A stretch of DNA of 64,000 bases. Origin: Cladorhizidae sp. MBARI D1340-BT2 (taxonomy: Eukaryota > Porifera > Demospongiae > Poecilosclerida > Cladorhizidae). Within the stretch, counting starts at the first letter, position 1. Each line of letters begins with the position of its first letter. The notes under the pieces are model-generated. The model was not told the origin of the DNA, searched no databases, and saw only the letters and a program-made list of their open reading frames with translations. A program made the position numbers and the translations under genes. Of the stretch, positions 47,005 through 57,427 are shown one piece after another. The DNA lies in the NCBI GenBank assembly GCA_028752905.1, contig JAQNBH010000011.1, positions 22,786,341 through 22,850,340 of the forward strand, written 5' to 3'.

Positions 47005-49696
47005 TTATGTGGTGTGTTTGAGATTGAGATGAGATTCCACTTCATTGTTCAGAAGTTGGGGGGTACTGCTCCTGCTTGTTGGTTTTGGATTTGGGGGTAA
47101 TGGACAGGTAGTGTCTTTGTCAGAGTCAGGACAAAATTGCCTGATATTCTCATACAGGTACCATTGCCGTTCAAGAGTAAGACCCTTGGAATGTATTACA
47201 AGTGGCAAACCATTCTGTTGCGGTTTCCAAGTATGTTTGAAGAGTTTGATCTCCTGTTCCACTGTGTCACATCGGTCCCTCACGAACACACTGTCAGGAA
47301 CACGGCTATCAAAGAAAAAGTGATGGAGTTTTTTAATGCCAATGATCTTCTTGAAGTGAGTTGCAAAAAGAGTACTCCAATCGAATGTTGGTACAATGAC
47401 TGCTTCATCTTCGGTTGCAACTAACTGAGCGAAGTTACAATCTGCAGATAAATTGACAACACTTGCTAGGCCACTCAATGTCCCTATCTTCGTCCTTCTG
47501 TATTTCCTCTTCAGAAGACCAAAGCACCAATCTGGTGAGAACTTTGTGTGCCCTACCACCAAAAATGACAACGTGATTTTGTTGTACCTTCCTGTTAGAG
47601 TCCTCCACAACAAGTACTGCATCATACAATTGTTCTTGTTCTGTCCTGTGCAATTATCAGCATGGAGGAACACTTCTGTCTCTCCAAGTCCATGAGTCTC
47701 AAGGAAGTGATGAAGCTGGCTCACCACAACATTGGCGCCTTTGCCACAATCGCTGACCTCATCAGTCAGGTAGTTCACCTGCCTCGGAATTCCTTCGCAG
47801 TGTACACCAAAGATACTGCACTTCCGAGGTACAAGAAAGTACATGGGACCTGGCTGGAGAGGATCTGAAGGATAGTGCACCTATCAAAGAAGGTAACAAT
47901 GTCATGTGAATAAATCTTTATTCCCCTACTATCCAAAATATATCCAAAGTAGTATGATTTATATTTTTTGTCTCATGCAGTTATCAGTAACACTTCGTCT
48001 CTTCTGGGTAATGCATATCCAAGAATTATGGCACATGATTAAAAGAAACCAAGGAGTGCAGGTAAACCAACATAAATATCCTATGACACTCCCACACTTT
48101 TGTCAATAACTGAATGTTAAGGTGCTATTCTAGTGTGATAATACTCTCAACACCCAAATAAATGACCCCTCTCTGACATTGTACACATTGTAGATACACA
48201 ACCATGGGATAAGCTACTTAACACCCTGTTGAACATAGCTAGTACCTATAGGATTTATAGTAATACACACCATTTGTGTAATACATACCATTTGTGCGTA
48301 ATCAAAGGAATAATGAGCTTTGATGTCTCTCGAATTTGCAGGTGTGAGTGCAGACAAAGGAGGTGGCTGGAATGAGACATTGGTTGGGAAGAGAGATCTG
48401 ATTGACCTCTTACATTCGTCAGATTTGGTCCTATAAAATGACCTTTCGGTTGTCACAATTCGGAGATGCTCCAGTGCACTGGCAAGTGCTTCTTTCTGTC
48501 TTCTCAGACTCTGAGGAATTTACAGCTCGCACAACAGTGGTACTATTACGCTGGCGTTGCCAACACAAATCCGACATTGGCCGCATGAGAATGATCGAGG
48601 GAAGAAGAGTTCGCCACAAGTTACAGAACGTCGAGTATGCAACAGCATGAAAAATGGTCATTTCCACTGCTGCCATGTATATATTCCATATGCCACGTTT
48701 GGAGGTGCTTGAGAGTAGAAGCTTGATGTCACTCTGTCGATAACCTGGGATGCGACCTGGAAGAAGCAAGCCATTCTCTTCTGTGTAATTGAGTAGGAAA
48801 TGTACCATGTTCTTAATCGACACTAGTGATAGAGTGTACTTTGGTAAACGCTTCGTATTTCCATGTACGCGAGGAAGAATACCGTTGTCAAGGAAGCTCT
48901 TGGTGATGTTTTTGAAACGCTTCAGACCAATGGTATGTAAAAAGAGGAATGTTTCTTGACAAATTTGTCGACTCTGGTGTTGGTACGATACGCGAATTCG
49001 AACTCTTTTAGCAGCAGTGTGCCTGGCTTCCGTGGAGGTTGACTCACTAGTGTTCGCCAAAGCCAGAAGTTGCCCCATGATCAACATGTCAAGTTTACAG
49101 TGTGAGAGCTCGAAGCATTTTGATCTGACTTCCTGTACATGACCCACAGAAAACTGTGCTGAACAGCTCCGTCCCCTCCACTTCAGGCAACCACAACCTG
49201 CAGACATGAACATTGTGATTGATTTTTCCTCGTCTAAGTCAGTCGGCCGATACTCTACTTCTGTATCACAAAGACTGGACAATCGTGCCAAGGCCAAATC
49301 GGTCTCTGATGGAGTTCCTGGTTCATCCAACTCGCCATGCAGATCATCAGTTTCACTATCATCCATTGCATCCATTACTCCCTGCACATCCATCTCATCA
49401 TTTCTGTCACCCTGCTCATCCATTGCATCCATCTCATCTTTTCTGTCACCATGTTCTTCAGATCCTTCCTTGTCAAGTTCTATATCAATTTATTTTATAA
49501 TAATTATCTAAATCTTAATGAGAAATGAGGTAGCTACCATTGTCTACTTACCTTCAAATGGAGGATCATTGTCCTCATCATCCTCATTGGTGAAATACTG
49601 CTCAATTACATCTAGCAGTGCCAGCTGGTCTCCTGAGGAATAGCTGCTAAAAGAATTAATAGCCTTAGCTGCCTCATTACTACTTATCCAAGCCAT
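47005..49696 (-). CDS. DUF7869-like protein, candidate transposase, three exons
   Basis: Exon 1 (49696-49552) starts MAWISSNEAAKAINSF and ends at a GTAAGT donor. Exon 2 (49479-48289) continues in the same frame (acidic, DE-rich, then CGCLKWRGRSC, CQETFLFLHTIGLKRFKNI, LPRVHGNTKRLPK) and ends at a GTATGT donor. Exon 3 (47880-47005) joins in phase: HYPSDPLQPGPMYFLVPRK, then HADNCTGQNKNN and VVGHTKFSPDWCFGLLKRKY. One frameshift lies at about 48485-48515. The predicted length is about 740 residues. The HADNCTGQNK motif and layout match uncharacterised DUF7869-type proteins of invertebrates. As the only gene between the TIRs it probably encodes the transposase; its Asp/Asn motif may belong to an RNase-H-like active site. 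That role is inferred. Confidence 0.7.
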
Positions 49697-50003
49697 TGCA
49701 GCTGGCAGTGTTTATGTGGTTCCATAACAACCGCAGTATGCCGGCCGTATGCTAATTGGAGAATGACGTAATGCTAATTGAACTTTTACTGCGAAGTCAC
49801 TCCGTATACGCGTTATTCTACGCAATGGAAAACTTGACGACAAGTTTTCGAACTGTTATTTTAACCTGTTCTGGACTCAACCTAGACACCAAACTTGGCA
49901 CAGAGGTAAAGGAAAGATTGTAGAGAGTGCTAAAGTTAAAAAAATATATATAAGAAAAAGTGACCCATGCATACTTTTTGTGCTATAACTCAAAATCATT
50001 TTC

Positions 50004-50038
50004 TGCGCGATAAGGTCCCTTTTCCCAAATCCTGTCAC
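50004..50038 (-). repeat. Right terminal inverted repeat of the 6-kb element
   Basis: Exact reverse complement of 44007-44041. It is followed at once by ATATATAGAGCAAG of the satellite. Confidence 0.9.
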
Positions 50039-50643
50039 ATATATAGAGCAAGTTATGATGGCGTGCCACTAGTGTCCTCTCTCATTATATATATATATAT
50101 ATATATATTGAGCAAGTTATGATGGCGTGCCACTAGTGTCCTCTCTCATTATATATATATATTGAGCAAGTTATGATGGTGTCCCACTAGTGTCTTCTCT
50201 CATTATATATATATATAGAGCAAGTTATGATGGCGTGCCACTAGTGTCTTCTCTCATTATATATATATAGAGCAAGTTATGATGGCGTGCCACTAGTGTC
50301 CGCTCTCATTATATATATAGAGAGCAGGTTATGATGGCGTGCCACTAGTGTCTTCTCTCATTATATATACATTGAGAAAGTTATGATGGCGTCCCACTAG
50401 TGTCCTCTCTCATTATATATATATTGAGCAAGTTATGATGGCGTGCCACTAGTGTCCTCTCTCATTATATATATATAGAGAGCAAGTTATGATGGCGTGC
50501 CACTAGTGTCCTCTCTCATTATATATATATTGAGCAAGTTATGATGAGTGTCCTCTCTCATTATATATATAGAGAGAGCAAGTTATGATGGCGTGCCACT
50601 AGTGTCTTCTCTCATTATATATATATATATATAGAGCAAGTTA
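50039..50643 (+). repeat. 54-bp (TA)n satellite, right block
   Basis: About eleven units of the same satellite as 42508-44006. The last unit breaks off after GAGCAAGTTAT at 50643. Confidence 0.9.
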
Positions 50644-51150
50644 TCTACCTAGGCACAGCTTATAAGTAATGTAGCAAGTGAACTTCGATGAGAGCTAAGA
50701 AGCTTGATTTACCCGCTAGGTTCACTGTTGTATCACTACAATTACTACCAGTAAAACAAACGCTAGCGCTAGCTAGAGCTACTGCTGGATAGAGCGACAC
50801 TAGCTAGCTAGATTTACTGCTAGCTACAAATGAATGACGCTAGCGCTATCTAGATGGACTGCTGGCTACCAAAGAAACTAAAAGCTTGATTACTAAAAAC
50901 GAAGGCTGGCTATAAGGATCACAAAACAAGCAAAAAGAAAGTAACTAAACAATTCTAATTACAGCTCACCATTTATCTTTACACGAAGAAAAATCCAGAG
51001 TCCAAGGTAGAGTTTATATTCTCCCCCAATCTTTGATGAGTCTTCAAGGCAACTTTTCGAACCCGGAAGAACAGAGAAAGGCGAAATAGAGAAAAGAGAA
51101 AGAAAACTGGGTTAGGACAAGTAGCCGGCTTATTGCTGAACTGAAACTAA
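50644..51150. other. Non-coding sequence rich in GCTAGC words
   Basis: No gene recognised. Several imperfect copies of CTAGCTAGA.TTACTGCT-like words occur at about 50770-50880. It may be the inner part of a mobile element that ends at 53341. Confidence 0.4.
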
Positions 51151-52882
51151 GTTTAATAAACACTAACTGTAGGCTAGAAAGAAGTTAACTATGGGCTAGA
51201 AACTAAACACTAACTATGGGCTAAATAAATAAAGGCTAACTGTGGGCTAGAAAACAAGTTAAACAAAGGCTAACTGTGAACAAGGCTAACTGTGGACTAG
51301 AAAACAAGTTAAACCAGGCTACCTGTGAACAAAGGCTAACTGTGGGCTAGAAATCAAGTTAAACAAAGGCTAACTGTAGGCTAGAAAGCAAGTTAAACAA
51401 AGGCTAACTGTGGGCTTCTTAGAAAACAAGTTAAACAAAGGCTAAATGTGGGCTATCAAACAAGTTCAATAAAGGCTAACTGTGGGCTAGAAAACAAGTT
51501 AAATAAAGGCTAACTGTGGGCTAGAAAAGAAGTTCAATAAAGGCTAACTGTGGGCTAGAAAACAAGTTCAATAAAGGCTAACTGTGGGCTAGAAAGCAAG
51601 TTAAACAAAGGCTAACTGTGGGCTTCTTAGAAAACAAGTTAAACAAAGGCTAACTGTGGACTACAAAACAAGTTAAATAAAGGCTAACTGGGCTAGAAAA
51701 CAAGTTAAATAAAGGCTAACTGTGGTCTAGAAAACAAGTTAAATAAAGGCTAACTGTGGGCTAGAAAACAAGTTAAATAAAGGCTAACTGTGGGCTAGAA
51801 AACAAGTTAAATAAAGGCCAACTGTGGGCTAGAAAACAAGTTAAACAAAGGCTAACTGTGAACAAGGCTAACTGTGGGCTAGAAAACAAGTTAAACAAAG
51901 GCTACCTGTGAACAAAGGCTAACTGTGGTATAGAAATCAAGTTAAACAAAGGCTAACTGTGGGCTAGAAAGCAAGTTAAACAAAGGCTAACTGTGGGCTT
52001 CTTAGAAAACAAGTTAAACAAAGGTTAACTGTGGGCTATAAAACAAGTTCAATAAAGGCTAACTGTGGGCTAGAAAACAAGTAAAATAAAGGCTAACTGT
52101 GGGCTAGAAAAGAAGTTCAATAAAGGCTAACTGTGGGCTAGAAAACAAGTTCAATAAAGGCTAACTGTGGGCTAGAAAGCAAGTTAAACAAAGGCTAACT
52201 GTGGGCTTCTTAGAAAACAAGTTAAACAAAGGCTAACTGTGGACTACAAAACAAGTTAAATAAAGGCTAACTGTGGGCTAGAAAACAAGTTAACTAAAGG
52301 CTAACTGCGGGCTAGAAAACAAGTTAAATAAAGGCTAACTGTGGGCTAGAAAACAAGTTAAATAAAGGCTAACTGTGGGCTAGAAAACAAGTTAAATAAA
52401 GGCCAACTGTGGGCTAGAAAACAAGTTAAATAAAGGCTAACTGTGGGCTAGAAAACAAGTTCAATAAAGGCTAACTGTGGGCTAGAAAACAAGTTCAATA
52501 AAGGCTAACTGTGGGCTAGAAAGCAAGTTAAACAAAGGCTAACTGTGGGCTTCTTAGAAAACAAGTTAAATAAAGGCTAACTGTGGGCTAGAAAACAAGT
52601 TAAATAAAGGCTAACTGTGGACTAGAAAACAAGTTAAATAAAGGCTAACTGTTGGCTAGAAAACAAGTTAAATAAAGGCTAACTGTGGGCTAGAAAACAA
52701 GTTAAACAAAGGCTAACTGTGAACAAGGCTAACAGTTAACTGTGGGCTAGAAAAGAAGTTAAACAAAGTCTACCTGTGAACAAAGGCTAACTGTGGGCTA
52801 GAAAGCAAGTTAAACAAAGGCTATCTGTGGGTTTCTTAGAAAACAAGTTAAACAATGGCCAACTGTGAGCTAGAGTACTAGT
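51151..52882 (+). repeat. 34-bp minisatellite array, about 50 units
   Basis: Units read GGCTAACTGTGGGCTAG then AAAACAAGTTAAATAAA with a 34-bp period. A variant containing GGGCTTCTTAGAAAAC recurs near 51412, 51622, 51988, 52205, 52548 and 52830, and GTGAACAAGGCTAAC variants recur too, so longer units are superimposed. There is no open coding frame. Confidence 0.9.
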
Positions 52883-53280
52883 TTAACTAAAAAGTTACAG
52901 TTGGTGGTTCAACACAGCTAGTAAAATCTCTCACCTGCTTTTCCTCCTAAGAATAGCTGCTTGATTCATGGAGGCCTGAAGTTTTTGGTGGCTCTAGTGG
53001 TGTTCTAAGTCCTGGGCTGCGCCGTGGAATCGAAGAAAAGCTCCAAGTAGCGTTACTTTTCTCCACGAACAATGAAAGGCGTATCTTGTAGAATCACGTG
53101 CTACCCCAAAATGCGTAACGCGGAAGATTACGGAAATCAAAATTGTCGTAAACATTCAAAGGCCGTTTTCTTGCCTTGTACTTAGCTGTGTTAGATCGGT
53201 CGTAGCTCAGCGAACCAACCTGCTATGATGACGCTTCTTAGACCATTTTGAAGGTAATAAGGTGTGCTATATCATAGTGC

Positions 53281-53341
53281 CAATAACTCAAATTTTATAT
53301 CTGGCGCGAAGTGGGCCCTTTTCGCAGAGCCTGTCTGTCAC
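53281..53341 (-). repeat. Terminus related to the 6-kb element's TIR
   Basis: On the minus strand it begins GTGACAGACAGGCTCTGCGA and then AAAGGGCCCACTTCGCGC. Compared with the 44007 element it shares GTGACAG, GAAAAGGG.CC and CGCGC in the same order. The inner flank (ATAACTCAAA before GCGCG) is also shared. It marks the right end of a related but different family; I could not find a left partner in the window. Confidence 0.6.
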
Positions 53342-53779
53342 ATAATTATGATAATGAAGGGATTACTAGCTAACAATAATATAATATTAAAATAATATAT
53401 GCATGTATTAAGTCTATACACATTCTAACATAATCATTTCCCCCTTTATTTCCTCTTCTCTCCAGATCATCACAATCATTGGAGTAGGAGTGATTGATTG
53501 TTTTGGTTGTCTACAGTTGGAACTGTAGCTTTTCTGGTAAAAAAATATCAAAGAAAAGGACATTAACATATATGATTTTTTGGTCAATAGGGATTGTAAA
53601 TTATTGAATTTTGTGGGATAAATTATATACTATACATATGTGCAGCTTTAACTTTTTTCACTGATGTTATAGTAAACCTCTCTAATTGTCTCCCCCCTTA
53701 GTGTATATTGTTCCCCCCAAACACGGGAGGCACAGGCATAGTATGGTGGTGACATTAATTAGGGAATAGTATATTCCTA
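53342..53779. other. Non-coding spacer
   Basis: AT-rich sequence with no recognised gene. It may include the degraded downstream part of the RT fragment that starts at 54166 on the minus strand. Confidence 0.4.
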
Positions 53780-54166
53780 GGACAGTTTTACTAGTTATAA
53801 ATGGCATATGCATGAAGGCATACTTGCCCCACGGTGTGCAAAATGCTGTTTTGTCCTGGCTTTTTCTACTCAAGGGAACCTGATAGAAGCCTTTGTTAAG
53901 GTCCAGTTTCGATAACCAGCTGAGACCTGATTTAGTAAGTCCTCAATACATGGCATTTGATAGGGATCCGAAATAGTAATCTTGTTTAGCCTTCTATAGT
54001 CGATGCAAAGCCTCACCTGTCCAGTACTCTTTTTTCTGAGAGGCACCATTGTTGATGACCATGGGCTCTTTGATGGAACAATAATGCCTTTCCTAAGGAG
54101 ATCATCAATCTCTCCCTTCAAATCATCAACCATGCCTGGAGCAATACGATAAGGGTGAGTTCTCAA
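53780..54166 (-). pseudogene. Ty3/gypsy reverse transcriptase N-terminal fragment
   Basis: The frame reads PYRIAPGMVDDLKGEIDDLL, then GIIVPSKSPWSSTMVPLRKK and CIDYRRLNKITISDPYQMPC. After a frame change near 53870 comes KTAFCTPWGKYAFMHMPF (about 53850-53800). These are the first RT blocks of Ty3/gypsy elements (PYR.P, GII.PS.SPW.S, DYR.LN..T, PMP.I.D.L, TAF.TP.G.YEF..MPFG). The YxDD block is not present. The fragment lies downstream of integrase on the same strand. Confidence 0.75.
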
Positions 54167-54387
54167 AGGATAATCTTCTTTGACATTAATTCATTCTCTT
54201 CAAATTTTGCAACACCTATAACTCGATCACTGAATTAGGCAAGCCGCAGGTCTAACCTGAGGTGCTGTTCCTCAGTTAAGTGAGTACCACTCATGCTAAC
54301 CTTCCCAATAGGTTCAGGATTGACTTCAGACTCATCTGCCACTATATACAACACGAAACAAGTTGGCAGTTGGGGTCTTCCAAGCTT

Positions 54388-54988
54388 TTAACCTATTGAT
54401 ATGCACAGTGACATGTCTAGATCTTTTGCCTTGGAATGCAATAGTGTATAGTTGCAGTTAGATAGTTTAGCACTCACTACATATGGGCCATCCCAGATTG
54501 AATGCAATTTTCCCATGAGCCCAGGGGTGTGGCATAACACAAGATCCCCTGGCTCAAAGCTACAGGCCTTGGATCTAGCATCATATGCTGTCTTGGATTT
54601 TTCTTTTGCAATAGCCTGATTGGCATGAGCTACTTCGTGTAGAGCTACTAGGGTCTCCCTCAATACCTGTACCCACTCAACCGTGCTGGTAAAGCTTATA
54701 TCTCCACTTATCCATCCCACTTTAACTGCCTAAAGGGGACCTCACATGCTCTTACCATGAACTAATTCATAAGGTGAAAACCCTGTGGCTGTGTGGAGGG
54801 TAGCTCTGTATGCTAACAAGCAATACTTTAGGCCATTCTTGGTCTTTGCCCTGGATCTTACGAATCATACTCTTCAAACAACCATGCCACCGTTCTAGTA
54901 TCCCGTTGGTCTGGGGGTGGTAGGCTGTGATCTTTATCTGTTTAATATTCAAGAGCCTACATAACTTCTTAAGGCCAGCGTTGCCCAT
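54388..54988 (-). pseudogene. Integrase, core end and C-terminal domain
   Basis: 54988-54767 reads MGNAGLKKLCRLLNIKQIKI, then TAYHPQTNGILERWHGCLKS, which holds the final catalytic Glu (ILERW). 54720-54388 has KTAYDARSKACSFEPGDLVL, then LMGKLHSIWDGPYVVSAKL, the GPY/F-type C-terminal domain of Ty3/gypsy integrases, followed by a VHINRLKAW-like end in another frame. Just after it come an LTEEQHLRLDLRLA-like stretch (about 54285-54240) and then RT. The first part of the core is displaced beyond 55823 by an insertion. Confidence 0.7.
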
Positions 54989-55842
54989 TATTTTGACAAT
55001 ATTTTTGGGGGGCTTATATCCCTTCTAAACATCTGTACAATCTGTCTTTCAAATTTGGATGCACAAGTCTCTAGTTATGGTGAATTTTATCCATTACATT
55101 CACCTTGAAAATTGAAGAAGGTTAGTTCAGCTTCAGTAAAGTTTGATCGCTCATATCTACTACCACTTACCCTGGATACTTTATTCAAGTACTAGAATGC
55201 AGCTCATTGCACGTAGAATCATTGCATTCTAATTGAGCATAAATATACGAAAAATTGAAGTACTGCACATGTGTGACATGTGAGCAGTAGTCTGGTGGTG
55301 GCCCAATATAGTAGTAGCCCAACTTCAATAGCAGTTTCTCAGAAACATGTTTTTTTGAAGGTAAAGACAGATATCTCAAGGAAAAATGTATGTATACCTG
55401 CTTCATTATATATCATATTGTAGCTCTATCTTTGCTCTACGATTGTAGAGCGGAGTTTTTCAATTTTTAAGTGCTAGTCCAATTATAAAGTCATGTGTAT
55501 ATACCCTGATATGCCCATATTATTGTTGACCTTGTCATGAAAACTCCGTTAGTGTTGAGGTTAAAAAATTTCGCTGGAATCAAGCTTTCGTGGTTGCTCT
55601 ACTACATCCATAAAAGGTAAGTGTGTATAGGGCATATCTTAGGAGAGGGACATTTTATTGTGACTCTAGTCAGAATTTTTCCAAACCTCTATACTTTACT
55701 GAAACTTCTTAATAAAGCACATTATTAGAAAGCTCTTGCAGAGAGCTGTATTCTGGTACCAAAATAAAATGTAGGGGAAGAAGGACAACAAAGTTATGGA
55801 CGTTTACATAAACTATGATAAAATGGGCAACGCTGGCCTTAA
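54969..55842. repeat. Inserted dispersed repeat (copy 2) with 20-bp inverted flanks
   Basis: The integrase gene is interrupted here. The segment is bracketed by a 20-bp perfect inverted repeat (54969-54988 and 55823-55842; TTAAGGCCAGCGTTGCCCAT). About 54995-55445 matches 5165-5660 in reverse orientation. The rest (to 55822) has no match I could find. The inverted flank copies integrase coding sequence, so it may come from a foldback event and not be a true transposon end. The catalytic-Asp segment (SD.G..F) of integrase is missing around it. Confidence 0.65.
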
Positions 55843-56514
55843 TAACCTTTCCCAGAAGAGACTGATTACTCCCATTAACCCCTCTGCTACTGATTTAGCA
55901 TCTACCCATTTCAAAGGAATAGTCATTGTCCAAGCCCTAACCCTAGTCCCAAGACACAATGGTCAGGATATACCTGTGACCTTCTTTGGTTTTTTCTACC
56001 AGATCCCAGGCCATCCTTTGGTAAGGTTCTGTCTGATATGGTTGGTGTAACTACCATAGGTACTCTAAGTTGTAGCTGCCTCCCTGCCTTTTCACATTCT
56101 GGGCAGGCACTACAGTATGCCCTAATGTCTTTCCTAATACCAGGCCATGTGAAGTGGTGAGATAGGATGGCAAGCATCTTATTGTGTGCAAAATCCACCA
56201 ACTAACCCTCTGTGCCCAATGTCCAACACCTCTTTCCTTCTACAAGATGGCACGACAATTCTGGACAACTCCTTTTGAGGATCTACCAACTTGACATGCA
56301 CTAGTACTCCGTTCTCCCTACAATAATCATCTTCCTGCTTTTCAGCTTTACTCCTCATCTCCGACAGGCTACCATCTTCCACATGCTGAGCAACTAGCTT
56401 CCTAACTTCTTCCTCGCTTTTGCTAAGCACCGGAATTGGCTGGTCACTAGATTGAGCTCCCTCTAACCCATTAAGGACAACTTCCTCAACCAAGACCGAA
56501 GAGTCTTCTTCCAC
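55843..56514 (-). pseudogene. Integrase N-terminal part and preceding pol linker
   Basis: From 56514 the frame runs through an acidic linker (SSVLVEEVVLNGLEGAQSSD) to RKEVLDIGHRGLVGGF and, after a frame change near 56190, KMLAILSHHFTWPGIRKDIR and YCSACPECEKAG. This is the HHCC zinc-binding domain. It continues to a core start (about 56000-55860) with PLKWVDAKSVAEGL. No protease or Gag of this element remains upstream; the frame instead runs on from a piggyBac fragment. Confidence 0.7.
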
Positions 56515-57290
56515 CTCATCTACTACCTCATCTGCACTCGCATACAGCCTGTCCCTATCGGGATCTCTGGGGTCATGGGTGGGGTCCTCATTATTTGCAA
56601 AATGTAGGAATTTCAGGAGGAGAAAGAACCTATCCCTTCTAATTTTAAATTTTGCCCGAATATAGGGATTTCTATCAGATCATCCGTGGACCAACACATG
56701 TCCAGCCTTGGCTTGTGAATAACATCCATCAGTCCAAGTAAACCGAAGAATGTCTTCATTTCATCAACGGTAGTGTCCACCCAGTCATGAACCCTGGAGA
56801 AATCCTTCAGATTTTCACAACTTGCCTCGATGAACTGCTGAGCATATCGGTTGGTCTCCTCTACAATATGCCTAAAGATATTGTTAGTGAGTACTGGGCG
56901 AAGAATTCATCTAATAGTTGCATTGGCACCAAGCCTAACTTTGAGTTGCTCGCCACCAACGAATGGAATTTGCTTTGGCTCATAACTGTCATTCGGGCCA
57001 ATGTCCCAATTTATCCTGGGTTTCTGAGCCCTTACAGGCCTGCGCCCCTGTCCTCTAGTACGAGGCCGGCCCCTCTGACCTCTTACAGGCCCCCCTCTGC
57101 CACCGCCTAGGCCACCACGAACCTGCATGAAGTGGCCACGAATCACACCACCATGAACACGTGGATTACGTTTGGCCTGTTTGGCCTGCACTGGCTAGTC
57201 TTCTGCATCACTTTCATTATCTGTATCACAGTTCTTGCCGTCTAAGAGGCTTAATTCATCATCTAACGGAACAGCGGTCGAACGGTTATG
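56515..57290 (-). pseudogene. piggyBac transposase N-terminal fragment
   Basis: The minus-strand reading begins with an acidic stretch (about 57280-57195, DDELSLLDGKNCDTDNESDA). It continues through an Arg/Gly-rich region (GGVIRGHFMQVRGGLGGGRG) and IPFVGGEQL, then NIFRHIVEETNRYAQQFIEA (about 56895), VHDWVDTTVDEMKTFFGLLG and MDVIHKPRLDMCWSTDDL. A frameshift precedes RDRFFLLLKFLHFANNE (about 56640-56585). These are the N-terminal blocks of piggyBac transposases; the catalytic Asp residues are missing because the sequence switches to Gmr1-like pol near 56520. RG-rich N-termini are not usual for the family. Confidence 0.65.
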
Positions 57291-57379
57291 CCAGATCCAT
57301 GACTTCAAGTTTGACAGGCCAGTTCCCTTGGTTACCTTACATATGAGCTCTTAAAATCAACTTCTCAATAATCAACTTC

Positions 57380-57427
57380 AAATTTCTCGACGTTTCGACT
57401 AGATGCACTAGTCTTGATAAGGAATAA
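57380..57427 (-). ncRNA. Degenerate hammerhead-like motif (Penelope-type repeat)
   Basis: On the minus strand the order is CTTATCA, AGACTAG-loop-CTAGTC with a perfect six-pair stem, then GAAAC and GTCGA. This is the layout of a hammerhead core (CUGAUGA, stem II, GAAAC), as carried by Penelope-like elements. Two conserved G positions of CUGAUGA are changed, so self-cleavage is unlikely. No Penelope RT was seen nearby. Confidence 0.4.

Larger units (their letters stand above)
44007..50038 (-). mobile_element. 6-kb TIR transposon carrying a DUF7869-like gene
   Basis: The termini are perfect inverted repeats of 35 bp (44007-44041 and 50004-50038; outer bases GTGACAGGATTTGGGAAAAG). The 54-bp satellite lies on both sides, so the element is an insertion; flanking ATATAT could be a target duplication but cannot be distinguished from the satellite's own TA tract. 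The only element gene is on the minus strand (47005-49696). A Tc1/mariner element (44610-46987) is nested within it; without that, the element is about 3.65 kb. Identical termini and a gene with only one obvious frameshift suggest recent activity. Confidence 0.85.

Noticed and set aside
47045..47868. Plus-strand frames opposite the DUF7869-like exon
   Set aside because: They are antisense shadows; the minus-strand exon has matching splice sites and conserved motifs.
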